Shown here piece by piece: positions 8,315-17,693 of a DNA stretch of 64,000 nt (its first letter is position 1; every line of letters starts with the position of its first letter). The notes below the pieces were generated by a model. It was given only the letters and a program-made list of their open reading frames with translations. It did no database searches and was not told where the DNA came from. The translations under genes and the position numbers were made by a program. This stretch comes from Chitinophagales bacterium (GTDB lineage Bacteria; Bacteroidota; Bacteroidia; Chitinophagales; LD1), in the NCBI GenBank assembly GCA_016786765.1, contig JAEUUZ010000048.1, positions 82,538-146,537 of the forward strand, read 5' to 3'.

Positions 8315-9226
8315 ATGAAAGCGAACAACATTCTACAAACCATTGGCAACACGCCACACGTAAAATTGAACCGATTGTACGGCAGTGATAGCGAAGTATA
8401 CGTTAAGCTCGAAAAACAAAACCCGGGAGCATCTATCAAAGATCGTATCGCTTTAGCGATGATCGAAGATGCAGAAGCTAAAGGGCTTTTGAAACCGGAC
8501 TCGGTGATTATTGAACCAACGTCAGGGAATACAGGCATTGGATTGGCAATTGTTGCTGCGGTAAAAGGGTACAAACTAATATTAGTTATGCCTGAATCAA
8601 TGAGTATTGAACGCAGACGGTTGATGGCTGTTTACGGTGCGCAATTAGAGCTTACTCCGCGCGAAAAAGGAATGAAAGGGGCTATTGAAAAAGCCAACGA
8701 ACTAGCTGCAAACACATCAAACTCATGGATTCCGCAACAGTTCTCGAACCCTGCAAACATAGATATTCACAGAAGAACTACTGCGCAAGAAATTATTAAC
8801 GATTTCCCTGAAGGATTAGATTATTTAATCACAGGTGTTGGAACCGGAGGACACATTTCCGGTGTTGCTGAAGTACTTAAAGCAAAGTTTCCTTCACTTA
8901 AAGTATTTGCCGTTGAACCGGCTGCTTCGCCTGTAATAAGTGGCGGACAACCGGCTCCACACCCAATTCAAGGGATTGGCGCAGGCTTTATTCCCGATAA
9001 TTTAAAAAGAGAACTCTTAGATGGTGTAATTACTGTAACTAAAGAGGAAGCGTTTGAATATGCGCAACGAATTGCTAGAGAAGAAGGCATTTTTGTGGGT
9101 ATTTCATCAGGAGCATCTTTGGCCGCTGTAGCCAAAAAGCTGGCTGAAGTGCCTAAAGGTAGTCGTGTACTTACGTTTGCTTATGATACAGGAGAACGCT
9201 ACTTAAGTATTGAAGGATTGTTTTAA
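8315..9226 (+). CDS. cysK: Cysteine synthase (O-acetylserine sulfhydrylase)
   Basis: PLP enzyme making L-cysteine from O-acetylserine and sulfide. The 303 residues carry the PLP lysine in GASIKDRIA, the substrate loop [11 protein letters not shown], the phosphate-binding GTGGHISG and the C-terminal GISSGAS. The length fits the CysK/CysM group. The C-terminal part lacks an obvious long CysM-specific loop, so CysK is preferred. It is co-transcribed with cysE under the leader attenuator, so both enzymes for Ser to Cys would respond together. A terminator follows at 9256. Confidence 0.93.
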   Translation: MKANNILQTIGNTPHVKLNRLYGSDSEVYVKLEKQNPGASIKDRIALAMIEDAEAKGLLKPDSVIIEPTSGNTGIGLAIVAAVKGYKLILVMPESMSIERRRLMAVYGAQLELTPREKGMKGAIEKANELAANTSNSWIPQQFSNPANIDIHRRTTAQEIINDFPEGLDYLITGVGTGGHISGVAEVLKAKFPSLKVFAVEPAASPVISGGQPAPHPIQGIGAGFIPDNLKRELLDGVITVTKEEAFEYAQRIAREEGIFVGISSGASLAAVAKKLAEVPKGSRVLTFAYDTGERYLSIEGLF

Positions 9227-9255
9227 TCAAGTCTGTTTGTTTTATTGTTTTTTGG

Positions 9256-9284
9256 AAGCCAGGGCATTATTGTCTTGGCTTTTT
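9256..9284 (+). terminator. Terminator of the cys operon
   Basis: AAGCCAGG (9256-9263) pairs with CTTGGCTT (9274-9281) with one G-T pair, then a T run. It lies 30 bases after the cysK stop and before holA. Confidence 0.7.
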
Positions 9285-9346
9285 GATGTCGATATCTTTC
9301 AAACAGTTTACCCGATTGAAATGTACAGAAAAGTTATTTTTACAGT

Positions 9347-10372
9347 ATGGCCGCAGAAACCTTTGAAACAATATTACAGTCGATTCAGAAGAAACAATTT
9401 TCACCTTTCTATATTTTTTATGGGGAAGAAGAATTTTTCATCGATCGATTAAGTGCAGCAATGGAGGAATCGGTATTAGCCGAAAGTGAGAAAGCGTTTA
9501 ATCAAAACATTCTTTACGGGAAAGATATTACATCGTCTCAACTCATAGAAACTTGTAGAAGATTGCCAATGATGGCCGAACGTCAATTGGTGTTAATTCG
9601 AGAAGCCCAGTCGTTTCAATTCAGAAAAGAGGAAGATGAAGCGCCATTATTGAGTTATTTAAAACACCCAACTCCCTCAACGGTATTAGTTTTCGCATTT
9701 AAGCATGGTAATCCGGATAAACGGAAAAGTTTTTATAAAGAATTAATCGCAAAATCGGTTTCATTTGAATCTAAAAAGCTCTATGAAAACCAAGTAGGTT
9801 CATGGGTTAAGAAATATGTAACGCAACATGGTTTTGGCATTACCGAGGATGCAGTAGAGTTATTGGTTGAGTTTACCGGCAATGATTTGAGTACAGTATC
9901 AAACGAATTATCGAAAATTTTCATTAGTAAACCTGCGAAATCCACGCTATCGTATGAAGATATTGAGCAATCGGTAGGTATGCTCAAGGAGTTCAGTGTA
10001 TTTGAGTTAAATAACGCGTTAGGAAGCAAACAAGTGGCTAAGGCATTTCGTATTGCCAACTACTTCAAATCGAACCCCAAAAGCGCTCCATTAGTGATGA
10101 TGCTAGGTACATTACATGGCTTTTTCGTAAAAGTGTTTATTTGCAGCAATAATCGTGGAATGCAAGATGCAGACCTAGCAAGAATACTAAAGGTCAGTCC
10201 ATTTTTTGTAAAAGATTACAGAACTGCTTCACAACATTATTCTCCTCAAAAGTTGGCGCAAATATTCCAAACCTTGGCTGAATTTGATTTGCGGTCAAAG
10301 GGTGTTGACAGTACCAATAATATGGGTGAAGGCGAAATGATACGGGAGTTGATCTACCGTATCATTCAATAA
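9347..10372 (+). CDS. holA: DNA polymerase III subunit delta
   Basis: The delta subunit opens the beta sliding clamp as part of the clamp loader. The 341 residues show the HolA N-terminal core (PFYIFYGEEEFFID near residue 20), a helical linker, and the C-terminal collar region with FELNNALGSKQVAKAF and a late EFDLRSKGVD. Length and order match the family. An open frame starting at 9210 overlaps in another frame and is a shadow. Convergent with the ompH-like gene: the two stops are 17 bases apart. Confidence 0.9.
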   Translation: MAAETFETILQSIQKKQFSPFYIFYGEEEFFIDRLSAAMEESVLAESEKAFNQNILYGKDITSSQLIETCRRLPMMAERQLVLIREAQSFQFRKEEDEAPLLSYLKHPTPSTVLVFAFKHGNPDKRKSFYKELIAKSVSFESKKLYENQVGSWVKKYVTQHGFGITEDAVELLVEFTGNDLSTVSNELSKIFISKPAKSTLSYEDIEQSVGMLKEFSVFELNNALGSKQVAKAFRIANYFKSNPKSAPLVMMLGTLHGFFVKVFICSNNRGMQDADLARILKVSPFFVKDYRTASQHYSPQKLAQIFQTLAEFDLRSKGVDSTNNMGEGEMIRELIYRIIQ

Positions 10373-10389
10373 ATCTCAAAAAAACGATA

Positions 10390-10983
10390 TTACTTCGCTT
10401 TGTACTTCTCGTTCATACCTTTTACCACATCATTAGTGATATTGTAAGTACTATCTTTATAAAGGATTGAACCGCCTTTAGAATATGTCAGAATATAAGA
10501 GAAACGTTTATCAGCATTGTATTCAGTAAGGAATGAATCTAATTTTGCATTAAGTTCCAAATTAAATTTTGTTTGATCGGCCATTAGCGATTCCGACATT
10601 TGCATTTGCTTTTGCTCTAATGCAGCTTTTCGATTAATTAATTTTTCTTGGATGGCCTCACCTTCTGCTTGGGTAATTGTAGCTGCACGTTGTTGCAAAT
10701 CGTAGGCTGCGCGTTGTAAAGATTCAGCTTCACCTTGTAAAGTGCTTTCAATGCTTTTCTGACGTTTTTCTAAATCAGATTTTCGCTCTTTAAAAAAGAT
10801 ATAATTGGTTTCTAAGGAATCAATATCTACATAAGCTATAATTTGACCTGATTTTCCGGATGCTGCATTTATACTTGAATTTGGAGCTTTTGTGCATGAT
10901 TTACAGTCTTTAAAATGCAGATAAAACAACACAGCTACGGCAACGGCCAGAACCCCATTAATAATCAAACTAAGATTTTTCAT
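10390..10983 (-). CDS. OmpH/Skp-like exported protein
   Basis: About 197 residues from the ATG at 10983. An upstream ATG at 11001 would add six residues before the MKNLSLIINGVL signal/anchor segment. After the hydrophobic helix comes IAYVDIDSLETNY, the typical start of the OmpH/Skp fold, then a long coiled-coil (about residues 65-140) rich in Gln, Glu and Lys, then the C-terminal ILTYSKGGSILYKD strand characteristic of the family. Skp proteins are periplasmic holdases for outer membrane proteins. It is the last gene of the minus-strand run and follows the 1689-residue exported protein, whose folding it might assist; that is inference. Confidence 0.8.
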   Translation of the reverse strand: MKNLSLIINGVLAVAVAVLFYLHFKDCKSCTKAPNSSINAASGKSGQIIAYVDIDSLETNYIFFKERKSDLEKRQKSIESTLQGEAESLQRAAYDLQQRAATITQAEGEAIQEKLINRKAALEQKQMQMSESLMADQTKFNLELNAKLDSFLTEYNADKRFSYILTYSKGGSILYKDSTYNITNDVVKGMNEKYKAK

Positions 10984-11010
10984 TTCATTTATTTTATGCA
11001 AGGATAATAT

Positions 11011-14000
11011 TTATTTTTTAACAGAATCAACAGGTGTAGTCGGAATCACCGGTGTTTCTATTTTTTTCACAGAATCAACGGGTGCTGGAGGTACTTGAGG
11101 TACTTCCGACTTCGCAGGCGTTTCAGCAGGAGGTGTTGTAACCGGAACAACCGTTTTCTTCACTGTATCCGTTACTGAAGGAACAACCGGAGTTTCTATT
11201 TTTACAGGTTTTTCAGTAGGCGGTGTAACAACAGGAACATCCGTTTTCTTTACGGTATCGGAAGTTATTGGAACAACAGTAGGGGCCGATTTCTTCACCG
11301 TATCTTGGGAAGTAGGAACAACAGGAGGTACAGTTGGCGAAGGGTTTTCATCCTTTGTTCCATATTTCTCTTTCAATTTATCGGCACGCGATTTTGGGGG
11401 CTCAGGTTTTTCCTCTTTCTTTTTCTCAGGTACAGCAACCGGCTCTTCAACTTTATTCTCTACAGGCTTTGTTTCAGTTGGTTTTACTTCAGCATCGGGT
11501 TTCTTTTCAGGTGCTACTTTTTGTTCCAATTTAGCTTTTGCAGCAGCGGAATCTTTCGCTGTCATTGGCGGCTTAGGCTTAACATATACCTTTTCGTTAG
11601 GCAATGAAGGATTTGTCTTTTCCTTCATAGCATCTACAAAAGCTTGCTTGTTGATTGTTGATCCAATGGTGTAGGTAAAGAATTTATTGTTCTTATCCAT
11701 TACCTTTCTTTTATCAGGAGCAACAGCACCAATAGTTCTATTGAAATCATCGTAAGAAGATACCATGCCCAATAATCCCGGCTTATATTCGAAGTAATAC
11801 CATTCGTTATTACCGGTTTTGATATAGATATTAAAATAATCTGCACCTTGGCGCGGACCAATTTCAATATAGCCTTCCAATTTTTTATGAATTGCTCGTT
11901 CGCCAATGAACGAAACCCCGATTTTACCATACGATCGGAACGTAAAATCAACCGGATCATAAATGAAATTCACATCCGAAAAAACTAGGTAATGCGGAAG
12001 ATTTTTCGGGCGTTTAAATTGTTGTGTTGTTTCAAATTCTTTAATCAACTTTTCTTCATCTTTCGCCAGAGTCTGATAAATCGTTTTAAAACGCTCGGTA
12101 GTATAATCAATATCTGGCATATCGGTATTATCAACATACATTACGTTCTGTAACTTTTCTTGAATCGATTTGTTATCGAAATTCATGTCCAAGCCGAAAG
12201 TAACATTCATTAAAAGTTCACGTTTAGCTAAATCATTCGTAAACGAACCAACCGCTAAAGTTTTCATTAAGCCGAAATCAACAGGCAAGTTTATTCCTCC
12301 ATCTCCTTTTACAATACCTTTGGCATCATCATATTTCAATACATCTCCAATGGTAGCATCGCCTTTAATTCGCTTTTCATCGCCAAAGCTGTATTCACCT
12401 GTTTTCTCATTTTGTGTAATTACACCAACCGGTCGGAACATGGCAATATCGTTGTAATCGTGAAGAGGCGAGAAAAGAACAGAATAAGGAGAAGGCATAT
12501 CCCCAGATTTATCAAAATAAAGTCCCATACCTAACTTAGTTCCATCAGATGACTTGATAATCGAATCATAATGAAAGAAAAACTTATCCGGATTGATATC
12601 GTCAATAATATTAAAATCAGCATTAGTAACATTTGGATTCTTGAATAAGAGTTTTGCAAAACCTTTAAAGAACAAATCAGGATTTCTCCCGAACAGACTA
12701 GCCTCCCCGATATACGTTGCATTTGGATAGAGATAAAAATTATCTTTTGTTTCGATATTACCTTTTGCCACTAAACTGTAATCCGTAAATTGATTTTTCT
12801 TAAACCCAACGACTTCTTTTTTGCAAGTGATATCGGATAAAACAATAGGTTGATTCGGATGGTCTTTACAAGAATATTTGAAGAAGCCATTTCCTTTTAA
12901 CTCTGCTTTACTAATGATATCAAGCGTACAATCTTCAATTTTATGGCGTTTCGTAATGGTATCTGCTAAAATTGTAGCATGCTTTAACTGATCCATTTTT
13001 GCTTCCGATTGAATAACGACTATACCACTATCGGGAATAACTACTGCATCGGCAACATAAATTGCACTAACTTGTTCGCAACGAAGAATAGATGTTTGCA
13101 GGTTATATGTTGCACGTTTAGATAAGAACTTCAAACCTAACTGGCTTGCCCGTGTAGACTCGAAATACTCTCCCGGAGAACCGGCAGGTACTCGAAAATC
13201 AAGTATCTTTTTCTCGATATCCCATTTAAACTCTTTAATGTTCGTTTTGTATTGATTATAGGCAAACTCAGTTGGATTATTCGGTAAATTTGATTTAAAA
13301 TCGGCTTGCTTATTTTTGAAATCCACAAAAGCCTTTACGTTAGGTGTTTTGAATGTTACCTTATCGCCAAACTCTGATTTAATATTCAATTCAGCAGTAT
13401 CGGCATTCATGTCATCGGTTTTAAAATTAAATTCTTTAGAGCTTAACAATGCTTCTTTCCAATCCAATGCACCATTGCCTTTTAACCCTTTACTTGTAAG
13501 TAACAAGTTCCCTTTTAGTGACGTTTGATTATCGTACATGGAGAACGGACGATCTTTCATGGCTATCAACATAGAATCGCTTTTCGGTTTCCAAAACACT
13601 CTGTTTCCGCCACTCGAAACATCCGGTGTTTTCACCCCATCACTTACTTTTGCAATATGAAATGTATCGGCAATGGCAATCATTGAATCGAGATAAAAGT
13701 TAATTTGATGTGATGACATAGAAGATGTTAAGTGCGTTAAATCACCTTTACCCGTTAAACCTCTGTAATCCAATGTTACATCGCCTTTGTATTTTCCTCC
13801 GCCTTTATAAGTATCCCAACCCGAAGTAGGAGCTGCGGTTGTAAAACCCAACGATAAGTCATCTTGAACTTTAATGCTCTCAGGAATATCGGGAAAAATA
13901 CCACCCGAGACTAATTTACCTTTCCAGTTTATGGATTGAACGGAGAACGAATTCAAACTATCTAATCGGAATGGATCAATTTCAAAAAAGAAATCTTGTT

Positions 14001-16080
14001 TTTTATAAGAACCACCAGCAATTTCTCTATCGGCATAATAAGCGAAGGATTTGCCGGTGCTAATTAACCGTGGATATTGCAATAATCTTGCTCTTCCCGA
14101 TTTATTGATGGGTAAATCCACATCCATTCTTCCTGCAATCCCTTCAATATTCGTGCGAAGTGTTTTCAATACAGGTTGATTGTTGGCATCAACTTTATCG
14201 CCATCAGGAATATTGATTCGCAATGAATCGAGTTGTTGAAACCCTACATAAAACGAATCATATTTAAAGTGATAGTTATTACCGAAGAAATCCATTCTGC
14301 CGCCATAAATCATTCCGTCAAATTCCATGTTTCGGTCTTTCTGGATTTTTACAAAATTATTGGCCGGATAGAATGAAACGCCAGCTGTATCGCTAATGGG
14401 TACATACTTCACTCCTTTCAACTCTATATTGTTATTCTTTAAATCAATATAATCGTTACCATCTTTAGGAATGGATTGTATTCTGATAATGTCGTAGTCT
14501 TTTTTCTTGGCATTCGACATTACATAATGCATTACTTTATCTCTTACTAATATAGTACTTGTAGGTTCGTCATAAATAATAAAGCCCTGTTTTACCAATT
14601 CATAAAAAATAGATTTAGCTTGTTGCTCTGTTAAGTGCGAATCGAACGCTTTAGCCACTTCATCGGCATTTAGTGCACGGCTACCTGTTTTTTCAAACAA
14701 TCGTTTAATTACGGAAAGCGGCTCATAATCTCCTACTCCTTGTAATTTTCGAATACGGTTTTTATCGAAAAAATTATTTGATTCAAAGTTAGAACCCGTT
14801 TTACCGCTTCCTTCAAGTGTTTTGATTTGAATTCGGGTTGAATCTAAATTCCAAAAAATGGCATCGGCATCAAATTCATGATTATGATAGGTGTCGATAA
14901 ATTTTGATTGCGACATGGCTGTTTGTCCGCGCATTAATTTCAACTGACGTGTTTTCACCTTGTAAATCATCACTAGTTCAGGGTGGAAAATGGTATCCTT
15001 TCCATTAAATAAAAGGATCTGTGCCTTTTGAGAAGAAAGCTCATCATTCTTTTTAATCGGAAATTCAGTGAAATATGCAGTAAGCACTTTTGTTATTTTA
15101 TCGCTCTTATAAAATGTAACAGAGGCTTTCTCTTCAGGTGTTCCATAACCAATAACACGATTCCCGTAAAAGTTGAAACCACCGGTATAACTTACATTTG
15201 GGGCTAAATCTTTAATTGTAATTTTCAAATCTTTAGAATCAAAACGAGGGAATGTTGAACTGGCAGTATCACCAGTACCAAACTTATCGGAATACTTTCC
15301 GGATAAGGCTGTTGGAAAATATTCTTTGTGAAAAAACTCAACAGTATCAATTGTAATTATGAAATTATCGAGATTCAAAGTGTATTCGCCTTTAACATTG
15401 GCATAAACTGTGGCAGGACTTACACCAGCTTTCGCCCAATCTACTTTCCCGCCCTTTCCAATCCATTTATTTTCTAATGGATAGTAATCTCCTGCTGTAT
15501 TATTGATGATGATGGTATCGCGGTTGGTAAAGCCTACAAATCGAGATGCAGGAAAACTTACTTTAACTTTGCCTTCACTATTACCTATTGTATAGCTTGT
15601 AGACTCCACTTTCCATGTTTTAGCACTCGAAGTGTTTATTGCTCCTTTACTGAAAAACGCATTACTAAACTCTGCAAACTTTAAGAATTCCTTGTTATCT
15701 CCCTTAGCCTTATTTTTGGCTGTTTGAATGGCAATATCTGACCAACTGGCAAATTTTGCAGGATCGCCTTTGGCTTTTGTAAATGCATTTACAGCTGATA
15801 AATAGTTATAAAAATAAGGGAATGGCGACATCACCCTACTTAGCATTACATTCGATGTTTCAATGATTTTTGCCATTTCCTGATCATTGATTTCTCCTTT
15901 TTTCACACCGGCTTGAAATTCGTCTACGGCTTGAGAACAATTCTCCAGCTTGTTGATTTTCATAAAATCGTCTAACGCTTTTAAGAACTTATCTTTTTCC
16001 GTTGGAAAAGCCGAAACTACTTGCGCTTGAGAAGAGGAAGCAAATACGAAAAGCAAAAGAAAATAAAATAACTTCTTCAT
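11011..16080 (-). CDS. Very large exported protein of unknown function with Pro/Val-rich tail
   Basis: 1689 residues from ATG 16080, chosen because it starts a clear signal peptide (MKKLFYFLLLFVF, cleavage near ASSSQA). The ATG overlaps the stop of prmA (TAATG), so translation is coupled. The body (about 30-1500) is a long series of beta-rich segments with repeated Lys/Asp/Gly turns and recurring phrases about GKGD and FKSN, without a family I can name. From about 1520 it becomes a low-complexity tail rich in Pro, Val, Thr, Glu and Lys with five D-T/S-V-K-K units, the last being the C-terminus itself. There is no T9SS domain and no lipobox. Placement upstream of a Skp-like gene suggests a periplasmic or outer membrane location. 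Confidence 0.75.
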   Translation of the reverse strand: MKKLFYFLLLFVFASSSQAQVVSAFPTEKDKFLKALDDFMKINKLENCSQAVDEFQAGVKKGEINDQEMAKIIETSNVMLSRVMSPFPYFYNYLSAVNAFTKAKGDPAKFASWSDIAIQTAKNKAKGDNKEFLKFAEFSNAFFSKGAINTSSAKTWKVESTSYTIGNSEGKVKVSFPASRFVGFTNRDTIIINNTAGDYYPLENKWIGKGGKVDWAKAGVSPATVYANVKGEYTLNLDNFIITIDTVEFFHKEYFPTALSGKYSDKFGTGDTASSTFPRFDSKDLKITIKDLAPNVSYTGGFNFYGNRVIGYGTPEEKASVTFYKSDKITKVLTAYFTEFPIKKNDELSSQKAQILLFNGKDTIFHPELVMIYKVKTRQLKLMRGQTAMSQSKFIDTYHNHEFDADAIFWNLDSTRIQIKTLEGSGKTGSNFESNNFFDKNRIRKLQGVGDYEPLSVIKRLFEKTGSRALNADEVAKAFDSHLTEQQAKSIFYELVKQGFIIYDEPTSTILVRDKVMHYVMSNAKKKDYDIIRIQSIPKDGNDYIDLKNNNIELKGVKYVPISDTAGVSFYPANNFVKIQKDRNMEFDGMIYGGRMDFFGNNYHFKYDSFYVGFQQLDSLRINIPDGDKVDANNQPVLKTLRTNIEGIAGRMDVDLPINKSGRARLLQYPRLISTGKSFAYYADREIAGGSYKKQDFFFEIDPFRLDSLNSFSVQSINWKGKLVSGGIFPDIPESIKVQDDLSLGFTTAAPTSGWDTYKGGGKYKGDVTLDYRGLTGKGDLTHLTSSMSSHQINFYLDSMIAIADTFHIAKVSDGVKTPDVSSGGNRVFWKPKSDSMLIAMKDRPFSMYDNQTSLKGNLLLTSKGLKGNGALDWKEALLSSKEFNFKTDDMNADTAELNIKSEFGDKVTFKTPNVKAFVDFKNKQADFKSNLPNNPTEFAYNQYKTNIKEFKWDIEKKILDFRVPAGSPGEYFESTRASQLGLKFLSKRATYNLQTSILRCEQVSAIYVADAVVIPDSGIVVIQSEAKMDQLKHATILADTITKRHKIEDCTLDIISKAELKGNGFFKYSCKDHPNQPIVLSDITCKKEVVGFKKNQFTDYSLVAKGNIETKDNFYLYPNATYIGEASLFGRNPDLFFKGFAKLLFKNPNVTNADFNIIDDINPDKFFFHYDSIIKSSDGTKLGMGLYFDKSGDMPSPYSVLFSPLHDYNDIAMFRPVGVITQNEKTGEYSFGDEKRIKGDATIGDVLKYDDAKGIVKGDGGINLPVDFGLMKTLAVGSFTNDLAKRELLMNVTFGLDMNFDNKSIQEKLQNVMYVDNTDMPDIDYTTERFKTIYQTLAKDEEKLIKEFETTQQFKRPKNLPHYLVFSDVNFIYDPVDFTFRSYGKIGVSFIGERAIHKKLEGYIEIGPRQGADYFNIYIKTGNNEWYYFEYKPGLLGMVSSYDDFNRTIGAVAPDKRKVMDKNNKFFTYTIGSTINKQAFVDAMKEKTNPSLPNEKVYVKPKPPMTAKDSAAAKAKLEQKVAPEKKPDAEVKPTETKPVENKVEEPVAVPEKKKEEKPEPPKSRADKLKEKYGTKDENPSPTVPPVVPTSQDTVKKSAPTVVPITSDTVKKTDVPVVTPPTEKPVKIETPVVPSVTDTVKKTVVPVTTPPAETPAKSEVPQVPPAPVDSVKKIETPVIPTTPVDSVKK

Positions 16081-16895
16081 TAATTTGATTTTGTGAGTGA
16101 TATTAAAATCCATCCGTTTAAATGTTTCGTAAAATTATGTTTAAAGCCAACAGCTTTATTTAATATATCCAGTTCATCGGCATCTAATAGGCCGCTTAAT
16201 AATAATACGCCTTTTGCATCTAATAGTGTATGCCATTTAGCAAGATTTTGCAAAATAACATGACGATTTACATTAGCTAAAATTATGGCAAAGGTGGAGA
16301 TAAATTGATAATCGCTATCACCTAATATAGGATCAACATTTTGAATATTGTTTAAAGAACAGTTCTCAATACAGTTTTCAAATGCCCACTCCTCGTTATC
16401 AATTGCATCAATATGTTTAGCCCCAAGCATGGAAGCATAAATAGCTAAAATGCCTGTACCTGAGCCAAAGTCTAAAATCTCTTTTCCCTTTAAGTCAATA
16501 TTTTTCATCTCCCGAATCATCAATTCAGTTGTAGGATGATGTCCGGTTCCAAAAGACATTTTGGGGTCAATTATAATCTCGGTGGCTGAGGTTGACTTCT
16601 CATGAAATGTTGCTCGGATACAAACATCGTCAATCACAATTGGCGAAAAATTCTTCTCCCACGATGCATTCCAATTCACTTCTTCAATCGTAGAATATTC
16701 AAATGAGATAAAGGCTAAACCATATTCTTCTAATACAGCTTTTACTTCATCTTGCGAGAGTAAACTATTGTCTATGAACCCAACAAGTGCATCAGCTGTT
16801 TCCTCAAAACCATTGAAATCAAAGGAACTCATCACTGCAGAAAGCAAATTGCGTTCCAATTTATCGGTAGTTAAAAATTTGTATTGTGCGTACAC
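16080..16895 (-). CDS. prmA: Ribosomal protein L11 methyltransferase
   Basis: Methylates ribosomal protein L11 at several lysines using S-adenosylmethionine. The 271 residues have the PrmA-specific FGTGHHPTT motif, the SAM-binding DFGSGTGIL and the ILANVNRHVI element (the family NPPY-like position). The N-terminal 60-80 residues form the L11-recognition domain. It is co-directional with tpiA (25 bases) and overlaps the following giant gene by one base. Confidence 0.93.
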   Translation of the reverse strand: MYAQYKFLTTDKLERNLLSAVMSSFDFNGFEETADALVGFIDNSLLSQDEVKAVLEEYGLAFISFEYSTIEEVNWNASWEKNFSPIVIDDVCIRATFHEKSTSATEIIIDPKMSFGTGHHPTTELMIREMKNIDLKGKEILDFGSGTGILAIYASMLGAKHIDAIDNEEWAFENCIENCSLNNIQNVDPILGDSDYQFISTFAIILANVNRHVILQNLAKWHTLLDAKGVLLLSGLLDADELDILNKAVGFKHNFTKHLNGWILISLTKSN

Positions 16896-16919
16896 AGTAT
16901 GGATTTAGTTATTTTTAAA

Positions 16920-17684
16920 TTATTGAGCCGCTTGAATGATTTGATAAAACTCATCCACTTTTAACGATGCACCTCCTACCAATCCTCCATCAACATTGGG
17001 TTGATTAAATAGAGATTTTGCATTTGCTGCATTTACACTTCCACCATAAAGAATAGGAATAGCATTTGCTGTATCGGTAGTATATCGATTGGCTAATTCT
17101 TTACGAATATAGGCATGCATGGCTTCTGCTTGCTCAGGTGTTGCTGTTAAACCTGTTCCGATAGCCCAAACCGGCTCGTAAGCTATAATCACTTTACTGA
17201 TTTGTTCTTCACTTAAATGGAAAAGACTTTCTTCAATTTGCCGGAATACATAACGATCTTGCTTTTCATCTATTCGAATCTCTTTCGGTTCCCCGCAACA
17301 AAAAATAGGTGTTACGCCATATTCCAAAGCTAAATCAACCTTGTCTTTCAGCGAAATGTTACTTTCGTGAAAATAGATTCTTCGTTCACTGTGCCCGATG
17401 ATTACATACTCAATATGTGCCCCAGCCAACATATTTACCGATATTTCACCGGTAAAAGCTCCACTCACTCTGTCGGAACAGTTCTGTGCAGCTAATTTAA
17501 TGGCTGAGTTTTGAACTAAATTGTGTAAGGTTAACAAGTGTAACGCAGGCGGAGCTAAAATCACTTCTGTATTACTTACCTTTTGCTGAAGTCCTTTATT
17601 AATCAATCCGGATACCAAAGCCACCCCTTCTTCTACAGTAAGGTTCATCTTCCAATTTCCGGCAACTATCTTTCGTTTCGACAT
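16920..17684 (-). CDS. tpiA: Triosephosphate isomerase
   Basis: Interconverts dihydroxyacetone phosphate and glyceraldehyde 3-phosphate in glycolysis. The 254 residues include the substrate Lys in GNWKMN (residues 10-15), the catalytic His in IIGHSERR, the catalytic Glu in YEPVWAIGTG with the mobile loop, and the phosphate-binding LYGGSVN. A complete family-length gene. It lies 9 bases after the alternative glmU gene and before prmA. Confidence 0.97.
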   Translation of the reverse strand: MSKRKIVAGNWKMNLTVEEGVALVSGLINKGLQQKVSNTEVILAPPALHLLTLHNLVQNSAIKLAAQNCSDRVSGAFTGEISVNMLAGAHIEYVIIGHSERRIYFHESNISLKDKVDLALEYGVTPIFCCGEPKEIRIDEKQDRYVFRQIEESLFHLSEEQISKVIIAYEPVWAIGTGLTATPEQAEAMHAYIRKELANRYTTDTANAIPILYGGSVNAANAKSLFNQPNVDGGLVGGASLKVDEFYQIIQAAQ

Positions 17685-17693
17685 TTTTCCTTC

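Noticed and set aside
9210..9452. 80-residue frame between cysK and holA
   Set aside because: Overlaps the cys terminator and holA start in a different frame; no protein-like features.
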